From an uncultured Sulfurovum sp. (GTDB taxonomy: Bacteria; Campylobacterota; Campylobacteria; Campylobacterales; Sulfurovaceae): DNA of 29,742 nucleotides. The position numbers and the translations under genes were made by a program. Below are positions 16,387 to 23,844 of the stretch, one piece after another; within the stretch, counting starts at the first letter, position 1, and the number at the start of each line of letters is the position of its first letter. The stretch covers positions 1-29,742 of the forward strand of contig CALDBH010000009.1 of the NCBI GenBank assembly GCA_937938065.1, in the 5' to 3' direction. The notes below the pieces were generated by a model, which saw only the letters and a program-made list of their open reading frames with translations, was not told the DNA's origin and did not search any database.

Positions 16387-16869
16387 TTATTTGTGACCAC
16401 TGTCTCCAGTTCTTGTTACAAGTTCATTCATTTTCTCTCCACCTATGTGATAGGCTTCACCAAATCCAAAGGTCGCTTCACCGTAAATAGGCTTGAGTGC
16501 ATAAAGATTAAAATCTTTCATTCCCATAAGCATCGTAACCATATTGGCGTCAAATTTATCTTGAAAATTTTCCATAACAGTGTTAAATGTCTCATCATCT
16601 CTAGAGACAAAAGTCACATCGCATTGCAGTGAGATACGTTTTCTGGCAAAGATGTTTTTACTCTTGTTCTCATCTTCTATAAATAATGCCGAAGCCTGGG
16701 GTGTAGTTTGTATGTTTTTTGCATGTGTGGCAATGTTTGAGATGAAGATATACACTTGCTCCCCATCATAGTAAAAAGGTGCGTAAGAGGAGAAAGGATA
16801 GCCATTACTGCCTTGTGTTCCTAGAACAACACTCTGATATTTTGCCAATAGTTCACTAAGTTTTTGCAT
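16387..16869 (-). CDS. HutZ/HugZ-type split-barrel heme-utilisation protein (PNPOx-like family)
   Basis: A 160-residue PNP-oxidase-like split-barrel protein. Segments such as LGTQGSNGYPFSSYAPF, FISNIATHAKNI, ALFIEDENKSKNIFARKRI and YGEATFGFGEAY resemble HutZ of Vibrio and the core of HugZ, which bind and degrade heme. The C-terminal GHK ending could supply the axial His known in HutZ. It is shorter than H. pylori HugZ (about 250 residues). It is separated from smpB by 5 nt, so it is probably co-transcribed. No Fur box or heme importer is seen nearby. A generic flavin- or PLP-binding role remains possible. Confidence 0.72.
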   Translation of the reverse strand: MQKLSELLAKYQSVVLGTQGSNGYPFSSYAPFYYDGEQVYIFISNIATHAKNIQTTPQASALFIEDENKSKNIFARKRISLQCDVTFVSRDDETFNTVMENFQDKFDANMVTMLMGMKDFNLYALKPIYGEATFGFGEAYHIGGEKMNELVTRTGDSGHK

Positions 16870-16874
16870 GTGGG

Positions 16875-17333
16875 TTACTCTCTATTTTTCATCGCTTGTT
16901 GGGCTTCACGGTTGAGTGTTTTTGCTTTCAGATCTGCACGTTTGTCATGGAGTTTTTTACCTTTAGCGATAGCGATGCTTACCTTGGCTAAATTACGTTC
17001 ATTAAAGTAAATCATAAGAGGTACGATGGTCAGTCCATCTTTGTGGACTTTGACATAAAGTTTTTCCAGCTGTTTCTTATGTAAGAGCAGTTTTCTCGGT
17101 GTACGTGTATCTGGACTATAATGTTTGTGAGCAGTTTCCAAGTATGCTATATGTGCATTCATAAGATGTAGTTCACCTTGAATGAAACGGCAAAAAGCAT
17201 CCGCCAGATTGGCACGTTTGGCACGAAGTGCTTTGACTTCAGCACCAGAAAGTACAATACCCGCTTCAAATTTTTCAAGTATCTCATAATCATGTCTGGC
17301 TTTTTTGTTCTGTGCTACGATATTGATCGCCAA
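16875..17333 (-). CDS. smpB: SsrA-binding protein SmpB
   Basis: Partner of tmRNA in trans-translation, rescuing stalled ribosomes. The 152-residue length is standard. The OB-fold core contains KARHDYEILEKFEAGIVL, SGAEVKALRAKRANLADAF and KLLLHKKQLEKL, and the C-terminal basic tail ends KTLNREAQQAMKNRE. The start is TTG at 17333, preceded by AAAAGGA; no upstream ATG fits. The promoter lies in the palindrome at 17360-17378, back to back with truC. The tmRNA gene itself was not found in the window. In H. pylori smpB directly follows ispE. Confidence 0.96.
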   Translation of the reverse strand: MAINIVAQNKKARHDYEILEKFEAGIVLSGAEVKALRAKRANLADAFCRFIQGELHLMNAHIAYLETAHKHYSPDTRTPRKLLLHKKQLEKLYVKVHKDGLTIVPLMIYFNERNLAKVSIAIAKGKKLHDKRADLKAKTLNREAQQAMKNRE

Positions 17334-17359
17334 ATCGGTCCTTTTATCTATATTTTGTA

Positions 17360-17378
17360 GAATTATATCATATAATTC
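17360..17378. promoter_or_regulatory. 19-bp perfect palindrome with divergent -10 boxes
   Basis: GAATTATAT at 17360-17368 and ATATAATTC at 17370-17378 mirror each other around C17369. The plus-strand TATAAT (17371-17376) ends 5 nt before the truC ATG. The minus-strand TATAAT (17362-17367) would start smpB RNA about 22 nt before its TTG. A single site thus serves both genes and could also bind a dimeric regulator. Confidence 0.6.
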
Positions 17379-17381
17379 ACC

Positions 17382-18143
17382 ATGGATAATACGGAAATAA
17401 ACCCTTTGGAAATACTCTATCAGGATGAGTATCTTGTGGCTATCAATAAACCATCCGGTTTACTTGTACATAAATCACCTATAGACAAACATGAAACGCA
17501 GTTCGCACTGCAAATGCTACGTGATCAGATAGGGCAATATGTTTATCCTATACATCGCTTAGACAAACCGACTTCAGGGGTATTGCTTTTTGCATTAAGT
17601 GCCGAAATGGCTCAGACGATGTCTCTTCTTTTTCGTTCATCCGAAGTACATAAAGAGTACATTGCTATCGTACGTGGGTTTACCGAAGATGCATCACTTA
17701 TAGACTACCCGCTCAAACAGATGTTAGATACCAAAAAACAAAAGCAACAAGGTATTACCAAAGAGATACAAGAGGCACAAACAGGGTATGAACGTTTGGC
17801 TACAGTGGAATTGCCCTTTCCTGTAAGCCGTTACCCCGTGGCACGCTATTCACTGGTAAAACTTTTCCCAAAGACCGGGAGGAAACATCAGCTCAGACGC
17901 CATATGAAACATATATTCCATCCCATCGTAGGCGATACCAAACACGGGAGAGGAGAACACAACAATTTGTTCCGTGAGAAGTTTGAATGCCACAGATTAC
18001 TGTTACATTCTGACCGTGTAAAGTTTGTACACCCATTGAGCCATAAAGACGTGGTGATCAATGCACCTATAGATGATATGTTTAAAGGACTCTTTAAAAC
18101 GTTTAATTGGGATATTGATGGTATGATATCATATGATAAATGA
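17382..18143 (+). CDS. truC: TruC-like tRNA pseudouridine-65 synthase
   Basis: A 253-residue RluA-superfamily enzyme. [22 protein letters not shown] at the start, catalytic [27 protein letters not shown], and [20 protein letters not shown] resemble TruC, which modifies U65 of some tRNAs. It lacks an S4 domain, unlike the other RluA protein at 10223-10960. The ATG at 17382 lies 5 nt after TATAAT without a ribosome site, implying a leaderless mRNA. TTG at 17406, where E. coli TruC begins, is an alternative. It overlaps the VF530 gene by 11 nt. Confidence 0.87.
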   Translation: MDNTEINPLEILYQDEYLVAINKPSGLLVHKSPIDKHETQFALQMLRDQIGQYVYPIHRLDKPTSGVLLFALSAEMAQTMSLLFRSSEVHKEYIAIVRGFTEDASLIDYPLKQMLDTKKQKQQGITKEIQEAQTGYERLATVELPFPVSRYPVARYSLVKLFPKTGRKHQLRRHMKHIFHPIVGDTKHGRGEHNNLFREKFECHRLLLHSDRVKFVHPLSHKDVVINAPIDDMFKGLFKTFNWDIDGMISYDK

Positions 18144-18375
18144 TGAACATAAAAACAACCCTTTACACGGCATTAAACTAAAACAGATACTTGAAGAGTT
18201 ACAAGAAGAGTACGGCTGGGAACTGTTGGGACAGTTTGTAAACATACGATGTTTTAATTATGATCCCAGTATCAATTCATGTTTAAAGTTTTTAAGAAAA
18301 ACACCCTGGGCAAGAGATAAAGTTGAAGATCTGTATTTGATGATGATTAAAAAGAAAAACGAGGAGAAGTCCTAA
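18133..18375 (+). CDS. VF530-family (DUF2132) small DNA-binding-like protein
   Basis: An 80-residue protein matching the VF530/DUF2132 family: [29 protein letters not shown] opening, then [28 protein letters not shown]. The family has a reported small helical structure proposed to bind DNA, but its function is unsettled. It begins inside the 3' end of truC (11-nt overlap), so it is co-translated. The stop codon sits in the loop of the downstream terminator hairpin. Confidence 0.88.
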   Translation: MINDEHKNNPLHGIKLKQILEELQEEYGWELLGQFVNIRCFNYDPSINSCLKFLRKTPWARDKVEDLYLMMIKKKNEEKS

Positions 18376-18398
18376 GACTTCTTATTTGGAAAATAAGA
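18365..18398. terminator. Tandem hairpins between convergent VF530 and desaturase genes
   Basis: AGAAGTC at 18365-18371 pairs with GACTTCT at 18376-18382, with the VF530 stop codon in the CTAA loop. An overlapping 8-bp stem TCTTATTT/AAATAAGA spans 18380-18398. It could stop transcription from both directions, though T-runs are modest. Confidence 0.5.
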
Positions 18399-18403
18399 GA
18401 ATT

Positions 18404-19375
18404 TTAATACTCTTTTAATGCGTGATTGATCTGTATGTATGCCATCATAGGTGTCGTTTCAAAATACGGCATATTGTATTTTTGGGCAAATTCTTTTGTC
18501 ATCTTTTGCACTTTAAGAAGATTAAAACGTGGTGCTTTTGGAAAGAGGTGATGCTCTATCTGTGTATTGAGTCCACCGTAGAACCAGTGTACTAAAAAAC
18601 CGCCTTTCAAAGAACGGCTTCCTCTCATTTGAAGTTCCATCCAAGAGAAATCTTTGGCTTCCTCTTCATTAAATGTTTCACAACCCAAGTGGTTTGTAAT
18701 GAAACCAAAAGCAAGCCAAGGTGAGAGTACAAAGTTAAGTGTCAATGCTACGATAAGTGTATCGACTGCACCTATCTGGTAGATCAGGGTTCCCCAAATG
18801 AGTGGCCAGTGAAGCAGCATCAATGCAAATTCACCCCAGAGTTTTCGTGTGATCACAAACTTGTAGGATTGTGCTATAAATGCAGGGAACATAAAAAACA
18901 TTGCTCCCCAAAAGATAATGTGTTTATACTTTTTGATAAAAGGTTTATTGCCTTTATTGGGTGTAAATGCACCATCAAGTGCACGAATATCTTGATCTTT
19001 TTCTACGATGTTACAGTAAGTATGGTGATTGACATTGTGTTTATAGTCCCACCATGAAGAGGAATTACTCAGTATAAATGCTGAAAAAGGGTAGCTAAGC
19101 TTTTTTGAAAGAGCTTTGTTTTTAAAGTACTGTGTATGTAAAACATCATGAGAAACAAACACTGAACGTGTAAAAAGCAATGTTAAAAAGAGTCCCAGAA
19201 GTATAGGATTCCAAAGTGTTGCAGTACTAAGTGCAGCTACCATACAGACAAGAATAGCGATCATCTCCAAGCTTCCACGAACAGGTACACGTTCCAGAAG
19301 ACCAGCTTCACGTACGCGTGTTTTAAGTTCATCGAAAATTTCAGGATATTGGGGTGATTGGGGTGATTTGGACAT
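18404..19375 (-). CDS. Membrane fatty acid desaturase
   Basis: A 323-residue integral membrane di-iron desaturase that introduces a double bond into acyl chains using O2 and an electron donor. The three histidine boxes are intact: HDVLH (76-80), HNVNHH (113-118) and QIEHH (272-276). The Gln form of the third box is typical of front-end and related acyl-lipid desaturases. No cytochrome b5 domain is fused. Four or so hydrophobic segments flank the boxes (about 37-70, 153-172, 185-200, 205-225). It has its own upstream AT-rich promoter region. Regiospecificity cannot be told. O2 dependence suggests oxygen availability in at least part of the lifestyle. Confidence 0.9.
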   Translation of the reverse strand: MSKSPQSPQYPEIFDELKTRVREAGLLERVPVRGSLEMIAILVCMVAALSTATLWNPILLGLFLTLLFTRSVFVSHDVLHTQYFKNKALSKKLSYPFSAFILSNSSSWWDYKHNVNHHTYCNIVEKDQDIRALDGAFTPNKGNKPFIKKYKHIIFWGAMFFMFPAFIAQSYKFVITRKLWGEFALMLLHWPLIWGTLIYQIGAVDTLIVALTLNFVLSPWLAFGFITNHLGCETFNEEEAKDFSWMELQMRGSRSLKGGFLVHWFYGGLNTQIEHHLFPKAPRFNLLKVQKMTKEFAQKYNMPYFETTPMMAYIQINHALKEY

Positions 19376-19402
19376 TATTATTTCTCTCTATTAAATTTAT
19401 TT

Positions 19403-19408
19403 ATTATA
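19403..19408 (-). promoter_or_regulatory. Probable desaturase -10 box (TATAAT)
   Basis: TATAAT on the minus strand lies 27 nt before the desaturase ATG, in AT-rich sequence with an AGAGAG ribosome site between. The -35 region is weak. Confidence 0.4.
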
Positions 19409-19480
19409 ACGAGTATTGATTAACAGATTATTTTTCGAATAAGATATACATATGAACAGTATATAGGTGTGTAGATTATG

Positions 19481-20401
19481 TTACACTGGACGAAAAAATG
19501 TGCTTCCACTCCCCGAAAAGAACCATCCCTCTTTATCAACATTCTTTAGCTCAGGATAAGCGATAAGTGCAGCATTGTAGAGATCATTAAGTATAACAGG
19601 GTCTGCAATGAGTTCCAGCAAAGTTTTTGAATCCAGTTTTTCCCATCCTATGAAAGAGCCGAGGGTAATATCATCCAAAAGATTTTCTTTAAATGTTTTA
19701 TAGACGATAGCAGTATCACATCCTATATCAGGTGTGTAGAGTTCTAAAGAGAGCGGTTCCTCTTCAAAAGGTTCGACTATTTCACCAAAACCGCTTACAT
19801 TTGCGGAAGGGTAATTATAGATGAAAAAGGGTAGGTCAGCACCTATAGTACTTCCCAGTTTCGCCAGCTCTTCAGTACTGATCATAAGGTTACAGACTTC
19901 CTTCACCAAACGCATAAAAGCAGCAGCATCAGAACTTCCTCCACCTAAACCTGCCTGACTTGGTATGCGTTTGGTGACAACCACTTTATGTTTGTAGAAG
20001 AAGTTGAGTATGTCCAAGTCGCCGGTATAGTCGTTAAGTGCCTTGTAGGCTTTATAGATGGTGTTTGACTCAAGTGGGACATCATCACACCCTTCTATGG
20101 TAAAAGTATCACATTCACAGGCTTCAAAGGTGATGGTATCATACAGATCTTCTACTCTCATAAATCTCGAGAGCAGCGTATGATATCCGTCTTGATGACC
20201 AGTGATCTTTAAAAAGATATTTACTTTGGCATGGGCTCTGATACTGTACCCTGAATCACTTTTTTCAATATATGATTTTCTTCTATTCGCACTACTGGAT
20301 GTATTGTCATTTTTAATATCTTCATTTCTTTTATTTATCCATGTAGAAAGACTATCGATATCCCAGTATCCACTTTCATCACCACCTTCAAAACCGCCCA
20401 T
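19481..20401 (-). CDS. ispE: 4-(cytidine 5'-diphospho)-2-C-methyl-D-erythritol kinase with N-terminal extension
   Basis: A GHMP kinase of the MEP isoprenoid pathway, phosphorylating CDP-methylerythritol. The core begins at residue 52 with YSIRAHAKVNIFLKI (catalytic Lys59). The ATP loop PSQAGLGGGSSDA (147-159) and IGADLPFFI follow, ending in FFSGSGSTFF. An unusual 50-residue N-terminal extension, polar and acidic with GYWDIDSLSTWI, precedes the core. I accept it because the ATG at 20401 has AAAGGA upstream and no in-frame start lies near residue 50. A TATAAT box at 20436-20441 drives it. In H. pylori csrA precedes ispE and smpB follows; here truB is upstream with no csrA between. Confidence 0.93.
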   Translation of the reverse strand: MGGFEGGDESGYWDIDSLSTWINKRNEDIKNDNTSSSANRRKSYIEKSDSGYSIRAHAKVNIFLKITGHQDGYHTLLSRFMRVEDLYDTITFEACECDTFTIEGCDDVPLESNTIYKAYKALNDYTGDLDILNFFYKHKVVVTKRIPSQAGLGGGSSDAAAFMRLVKEVCNLMISTEELAKLGSTIGADLPFFIYNYPSANVSGFGEIVEPFEEEPLSLELYTPDIGCDTAIVYKTFKENLLDDITLGSFIGWEKLDSKTLLELIADPVILNDLYNAALIAYPELKNVDKEGWFFSGSGSTFFRPV

Positions 20402-20435
20402 ATAACTGAATCCTTTTCATAGAAATTGGATGAGT

Positions 20436-20441
20436 ATTATA
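20436..20441 (-). promoter_or_regulatory. Probable ispE -10 box (TATAAT)
   Basis: A perfect TATAAT on the minus strand lies 34 nt before the ispE ATG, within TATAGTATAATAC. It supports an independent ispE transcript and the upstream ATG choice. Confidence 0.5.
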
Positions 20442-20508
20442 CTATAAAAAAAGATTGGGTAGTAAGACCTAACTGTAAAAATGAAAAAGGGTTTTTAATT
20501 TTGTACAT

Positions 20509-21339
20509 TTAATCTTCCTCGAATTTTGGGATACGATTAAATCTATATTTGACTTCTTCACCTACTATTTCGATGATAGAAAAAAAGTTTGAAGTCTCTA
20601 TAAGATAGACACCGTCCTCTTGCGTTTCAAAATATTCTCGTGAGAGTTTTTTACCCAGTTCCATATACTCTTCTTCACCGGTATAGACATTAGCAGGAAT
20701 GGCTAAATGGGTAAATGGGTTTAGGGCTTTTTCTTCATCAAAGTAGAATTGCCCTTCATGGATGCGGTGTAGGCTTGAGAGTGTACCATCTACTCCCAAT
20801 TTGTCTGCGACAAGCGCACCTAGACTACGTATATAGGTACCTTCACTGACTTTGGCTTCGAAGTGTACAAAAGGATGATTATAGTTCAGCAGTTTAATGT
20901 CATAAATGGTAGAGGTGATGGTTTTAAGTTCTACTTCCAAACCTTCACGTGCAAGTTCATAGGCACGTTTACCATTGATCTTCTTAGCACAAAATTTTGG
21001 TGGGTAATAGCTGAGTTCCCCCTTGAGAGAGAGTAAAGTTTCCTCTACTTCTTCTTCTGTAAAGGTTGGTACCTCTTTAATGCTATCTATCTTCTCTATA
21101 TCAAGGCTTGGAGAGTTTGCCCCTAGCCATAGTGTAGCTTTATAGCTTTTAGGCGTTTTATTGAGGTATTGAAAAAGTTTGGTGTATTGTCCTGTAGCTA
21201 CGATGAGGCATCCTGTGGCAAAAGGGTCAAGCGTACCGGAAAACCCTACTTTTTTTGTTCCGTATTTACGTTTGACATAACCCATATATCCATTAGAAGA
21301 ACGGAAGATAGGTTTATTTACGACAAATAATCGATTCAC
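20509..21339 (-). CDS. truB: tRNA pseudouridine-55 synthase
   Basis: Makes the conserved pseudouridine 55 of the T loop in tRNA. The 276 residues include the catalytic GTLDPFATGCL (Asp38), a KSYKATLWLG segment, PPKFCAKKINGKRAYELAREG and VSEGTYIRSL. The family C-terminal extension is short. It follows the uvrD gene on the same strand after a structured 234-nt gap. About 107 nt separate it from ispE. Confidence 0.96.
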   Translation of the reverse strand: MNRLFVVNKPIFRSSNGYMGYVKRKYGTKKVGFSGTLDPFATGCLIVATGQYTKLFQYLNKTPKSYKATLWLGANSPSLDIEKIDSIKEVPTFTEEEVEETLLSLKGELSYYPPKFCAKKINGKRAYELAREGLEVELKTITSTIYDIKLLNYNHPFVHFEAKVSEGTYIRSLGALVADKLGVDGTLSSLHRIHEGQFYFDEEKALNPFTHLAIPANVYTGEEEYMELGKKLSREYFETQEDGVYLIETSNFFSIIEIVGEEVKYRFNRIPKFEED

Positions 21340-21360
21340 AGTTGATTTCCTTTAGTAGTC

Positions 21361-21512
21361 ACTTTTTAATCACACGCAGTGTGCCTTGTCGTTTCGAACG
21401 CTCATGCACCCCACTTTCGCTTTAGCGACGGGAGGTATCGGCATTTAGTGCCAGAAAATCTAGCGATTCGAGAGATACGACGATTTTTGCTTCATTTTTC
21501 TAAAAAATGAAG
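21361..21512. repeat. Structured intergenic region between uvrD and truB
   Basis: The gap holds several short hairpins: CACAC/GTGTG (21371-21383), TCGC/GCGA (21417-21428), GGCA/TGCC (21440-21452), and a perfect 10-bp stem with 3-nt loop at 21490-21512. TCGT-CGAA-CGCT near 21388-21402 is imperfectly mirrored at 21462-21480. On the minus strand the segment GCTAAAGCGAAAGTGGGGTG resembles CGCATAGGCGAAAGTTAGTG at 2587-2606, suggesting one repeat family. No protein is coded. Confidence 0.45.
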
Positions 21513-21573
21513 GGAGAAACACTACCACAGTTCAAATATAGGGTAATTGAAAAAATATTACAAATATATAAGA

Positions 21574-23640
21574 TTAAATACTTTGCACAAATGAACTTAA
21601 TATTTCTTTCTTGTTCCCACCAAAGTTAATAAGCAGTTTATACTCTTTACCAGACTTATTGGCAGCCTGAACACGTCCAATGCCAAAGATCTTGTGTTTA
21701 ACCAGATCTCCTTTTTTGAAAGCAGAACTTTTAGTGATCTTGAGACTGGTCTCCTGAATGAGTCCGGCTTCACCTAAGAAACGGCTCTTGTCTATCATTT
21801 TACGGCGACCTTTGTAAAAACGACTGTCAACATAACAAAGTGTAAGATCTGACTTTGCTCTGGTGATCGCTACATAGCCTAGACGACGTTCTTCTTCCAT
21901 ATTAGAGCCTTCGCCCAGTAGAGGAAAGAACTCTTCTTCAAGACCTATGACAAAAAGGTGTTCAAACTCCAGTCCTTTAGCCGCATGGATACTCATGATG
22001 GTGATGGTATCTTCTTCAACCTGGTCTTGGTCACTTTGCAGAGAGATGTCATTGAGAAACTCATCAAGTGTAAGGTCAGGATTTTTGATCACGGCATCTC
22101 TAAAATACCCATAAAACTCATCGATATTCAAGATACGGTCAAAGCCATCAACCATACCGGCATAATGGTCTTTGAGTTTGATACGCTCTTCAAAGAGAGA
22201 GATAAAGTTACCAAGTTCATTTTCCAAGGCTTCTTGTAAAAATTTGATATCTTCGACAAGTTTACCCAAGGCAGTGGCTACTTTTTTACTAATGACAGTA
22301 GGAAGGTCACCTTGAACTGATTTATCTATATATTCATAAAGTGATATTTGGGCATCAAAAGCAGCTTTTTGCAGCTTTTCTATGGATGCTTTTCCTATAC
22401 CTCTTTTGGGTTTGTTGATAATACGTATAAGAGAAAAGTCATCATGTGGATTGGAAAGAACCCTTAAGTAAGAGATGAGGTCTTTGATCTCTGCACGTTC
22501 ATAAAAACGCATACCTCCGATGAGTTTGAAACCTACACCTGCTTTGGTAAAACCTTCTTCAAGTGAACGTGAAAGCGCATTGATACGGTAAAGTACGGCT
22601 ATCTCGTCCGGGTCCGCGCCCTCATCAAGCAGTTTTTGTACTTCATGTGCGATGGCTTTGGCTTCCATAGATTCATCGAGTGAGTGAAGGAGTTTGACCT
22701 CTTGACCCGATCCTTTATGTGAAGTAAGCTTTTTCCCTAGACGTGTTGAATTGTGTTCTATGAGTGTATTGGCAGCTTTGAGTATAGGTTCAGTGGAACG
22801 GTAATTTGTTTCAAGTTTTACTGTTTTACATGTTTCAAAATTATTTGCAAACTCTAAGATATTACGAATGTTTGCACCTCTCCACCCGTAAATACTCTGA
22901 TCATCATCACCTACAACACAGAGGTTGTTATGTTCAGAGGAGAGCAGTTCAAGAAGTTGAAACTGTAGTTCATTGGTATCTTGGTACTCATCGACCATGA
23001 TGTATTGGTAACGTTTACTTGTCTCTTCTCTCAGCGCATTATTTTCACTGAGTATTTTGTGGGTAAGCATGAGGAGGTCATCAAAGTCTACAAGGTTATT
23101 CTCTTCAATATTTGCTTGGTATTTGACATAGATATTGGCTATTTGTTTGTAGTCAGGCAACTCAGCTTTTTCTAAAACAAGTTCAGGAGAGAGGAGTGAA
23201 TTTTTGTATTTTGAAATTTCAGAAGCGATGAATGAGATATTGAGATCCACCTTTAACTCTTTGGCTATAGAACGTAAAAGGCGTTTTTTATCGTCACTGT
23301 CTATGATGACAAAGGCATTGCTTCTGCCCAGTTTTTCAATATGAAATTTTAAAAAGAGCAAGCCAAATTTATGGAAGGTACATAAAAGTGGAGGGTAAGA
23401 GACTTTTGCAGGCATCAGTTTAAGTGCACGCTCCCGCATTTCTGCAGCAGCTTTATTGGTAAAAGTAAGTGTTAAAGTGTTTGCCGGGTCTATACCTACT
23501 TCACCTACAAGGTAAGCAAGTCTAGTAGTCAGTGTTTTTGTTTTTCCACTCCCCGCACCTGCAAGGATAAGCATCGCACCATCAATATGTTCGACGGCTT
23601 CCCGTTGCGATGGGTTTAGTGCATTTAAAATTGTTTCCAT
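21574..23640 (-). CDS. uvrD: UvrD/PcrA-type superfamily 1A DNA helicase
   Basis: A 3'-5' ATP-dependent helicase for nucleotide excision and mismatch-type repair or replication restart. With the start at 23640 it has 688 residues. Walker A AGAGSGKT is at 27-34, then VDEYQDTN, GDDDQSIYGWRGA, LETNYRS, and VAITRAK near residue 600. The C-terminal KKGDLVKHKIFGIGRVQ is the Tudor-like domain that contacts RNA polymerase in PcrA. The frame is open back to 23727, but that region contains a TATAAT promoter and has no ribosome site, whereas METILNALNPSQREAV is the normal beginning. Specific UvrD versus PcrA naming is arbitrary here. Confidence 0.94.
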   Translation of the reverse strand: METILNALNPSQREAVEHIDGAMLILAGAGSGKTKTLTTRLAYLVGEVGIDPANTLTLTFTNKAAAEMRERALKLMPAKVSYPPLLCTFHKFGLLFLKFHIEKLGRSNAFVIIDSDDKKRLLRSIAKELKVDLNISFIASEISKYKNSLLSPELVLEKAELPDYKQIANIYVKYQANIEENNLVDFDDLLMLTHKILSENNALREETSKRYQYIMVDEYQDTNELQFQLLELLSSEHNNLCVVGDDDQSIYGWRGANIRNILEFANNFETCKTVKLETNYRSTEPILKAANTLIEHNSTRLGKKLTSHKGSGQEVKLLHSLDESMEAKAIAHEVQKLLDEGADPDEIAVLYRINALSRSLEEGFTKAGVGFKLIGGMRFYERAEIKDLISYLRVLSNPHDDFSLIRIINKPKRGIGKASIEKLQKAAFDAQISLYEYIDKSVQGDLPTVISKKVATALGKLVEDIKFLQEALENELGNFISLFEERIKLKDHYAGMVDGFDRILNIDEFYGYFRDAVIKNPDLTLDEFLNDISLQSDQDQVEEDTITIMSIHAAKGLEFEHLFVIGLEEEFFPLLGEGSNMEEERRLGYVAITRAKSDLTLCYVDSRFYKGRRKMIDKSRFLGEAGLIQETSLKITKSSAFKKGDLVKHKIFGIGRVQAANKSGKEYKLLINFGGNKKEILSSFVQSI

Positions 23641-23668
23641 AACGTAATTGTGCTCCTGTATAGTATTA

Positions 23669-23674
23669 ATTATA
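23669..23674 (-). promoter_or_regulatory. Probable uvrD -10 box (TATAAT)
   Basis: TATAAT on the minus strand lies 28 nt before the ATG at 23640, with AGGAGC between. It argues against the longer reading frame starting at 23727. Confidence 0.45.
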
Positions 23675-23734
23675 CCTTTTAATTGATTAGAAGTGCCATA
23701 AAGGGTAAATTTAGGTTTTTTATACAAAATAGAA

Positions 23735-23784
23735 TTATTCTAATAAGAATAACTTATGTTAGATTAAGTATAATCAGATATAAT
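23735..23784 (+). promoter_or_regulatory. LysR-gene promoter with upstream dyad
   Basis: An 18-bp element, TTATTC-N6-GAATAA at 23735-23752, lies upstream of two TATAAT boxes (23769-23774 and 23779-23784). The dyad overlaps the expected -35 region and fits an autoregulatory LysR-family T-N11-A-type site. It also faintly resembles Fur/PerR-type boxes. Confidence 0.45.
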
Positions 23785-23844
23785 GACTTTATTAACTTAT
23801 ATATTTATATATTAAGAATTAGTTTAGAATAAGGACACAATTAA

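Noticed and set aside
20402..20508. A short csrA between truB and ispE
   Set aside because: No frame resembles CsrA (MLILTRKxGE-type start); the gap holds only the ispE promoter.
21490..21512. uvrD intrinsic terminator
   Set aside because: The 10-bp stem is perfect but AT-rich, over 60 nt past the stop, and lacks a following T-run on the minus strand.
23641..23727. Longer UvrD start at 23727
   Set aside because: The extension covers a TATAAT promoter, lacks a ribosome site and is absent from the family.
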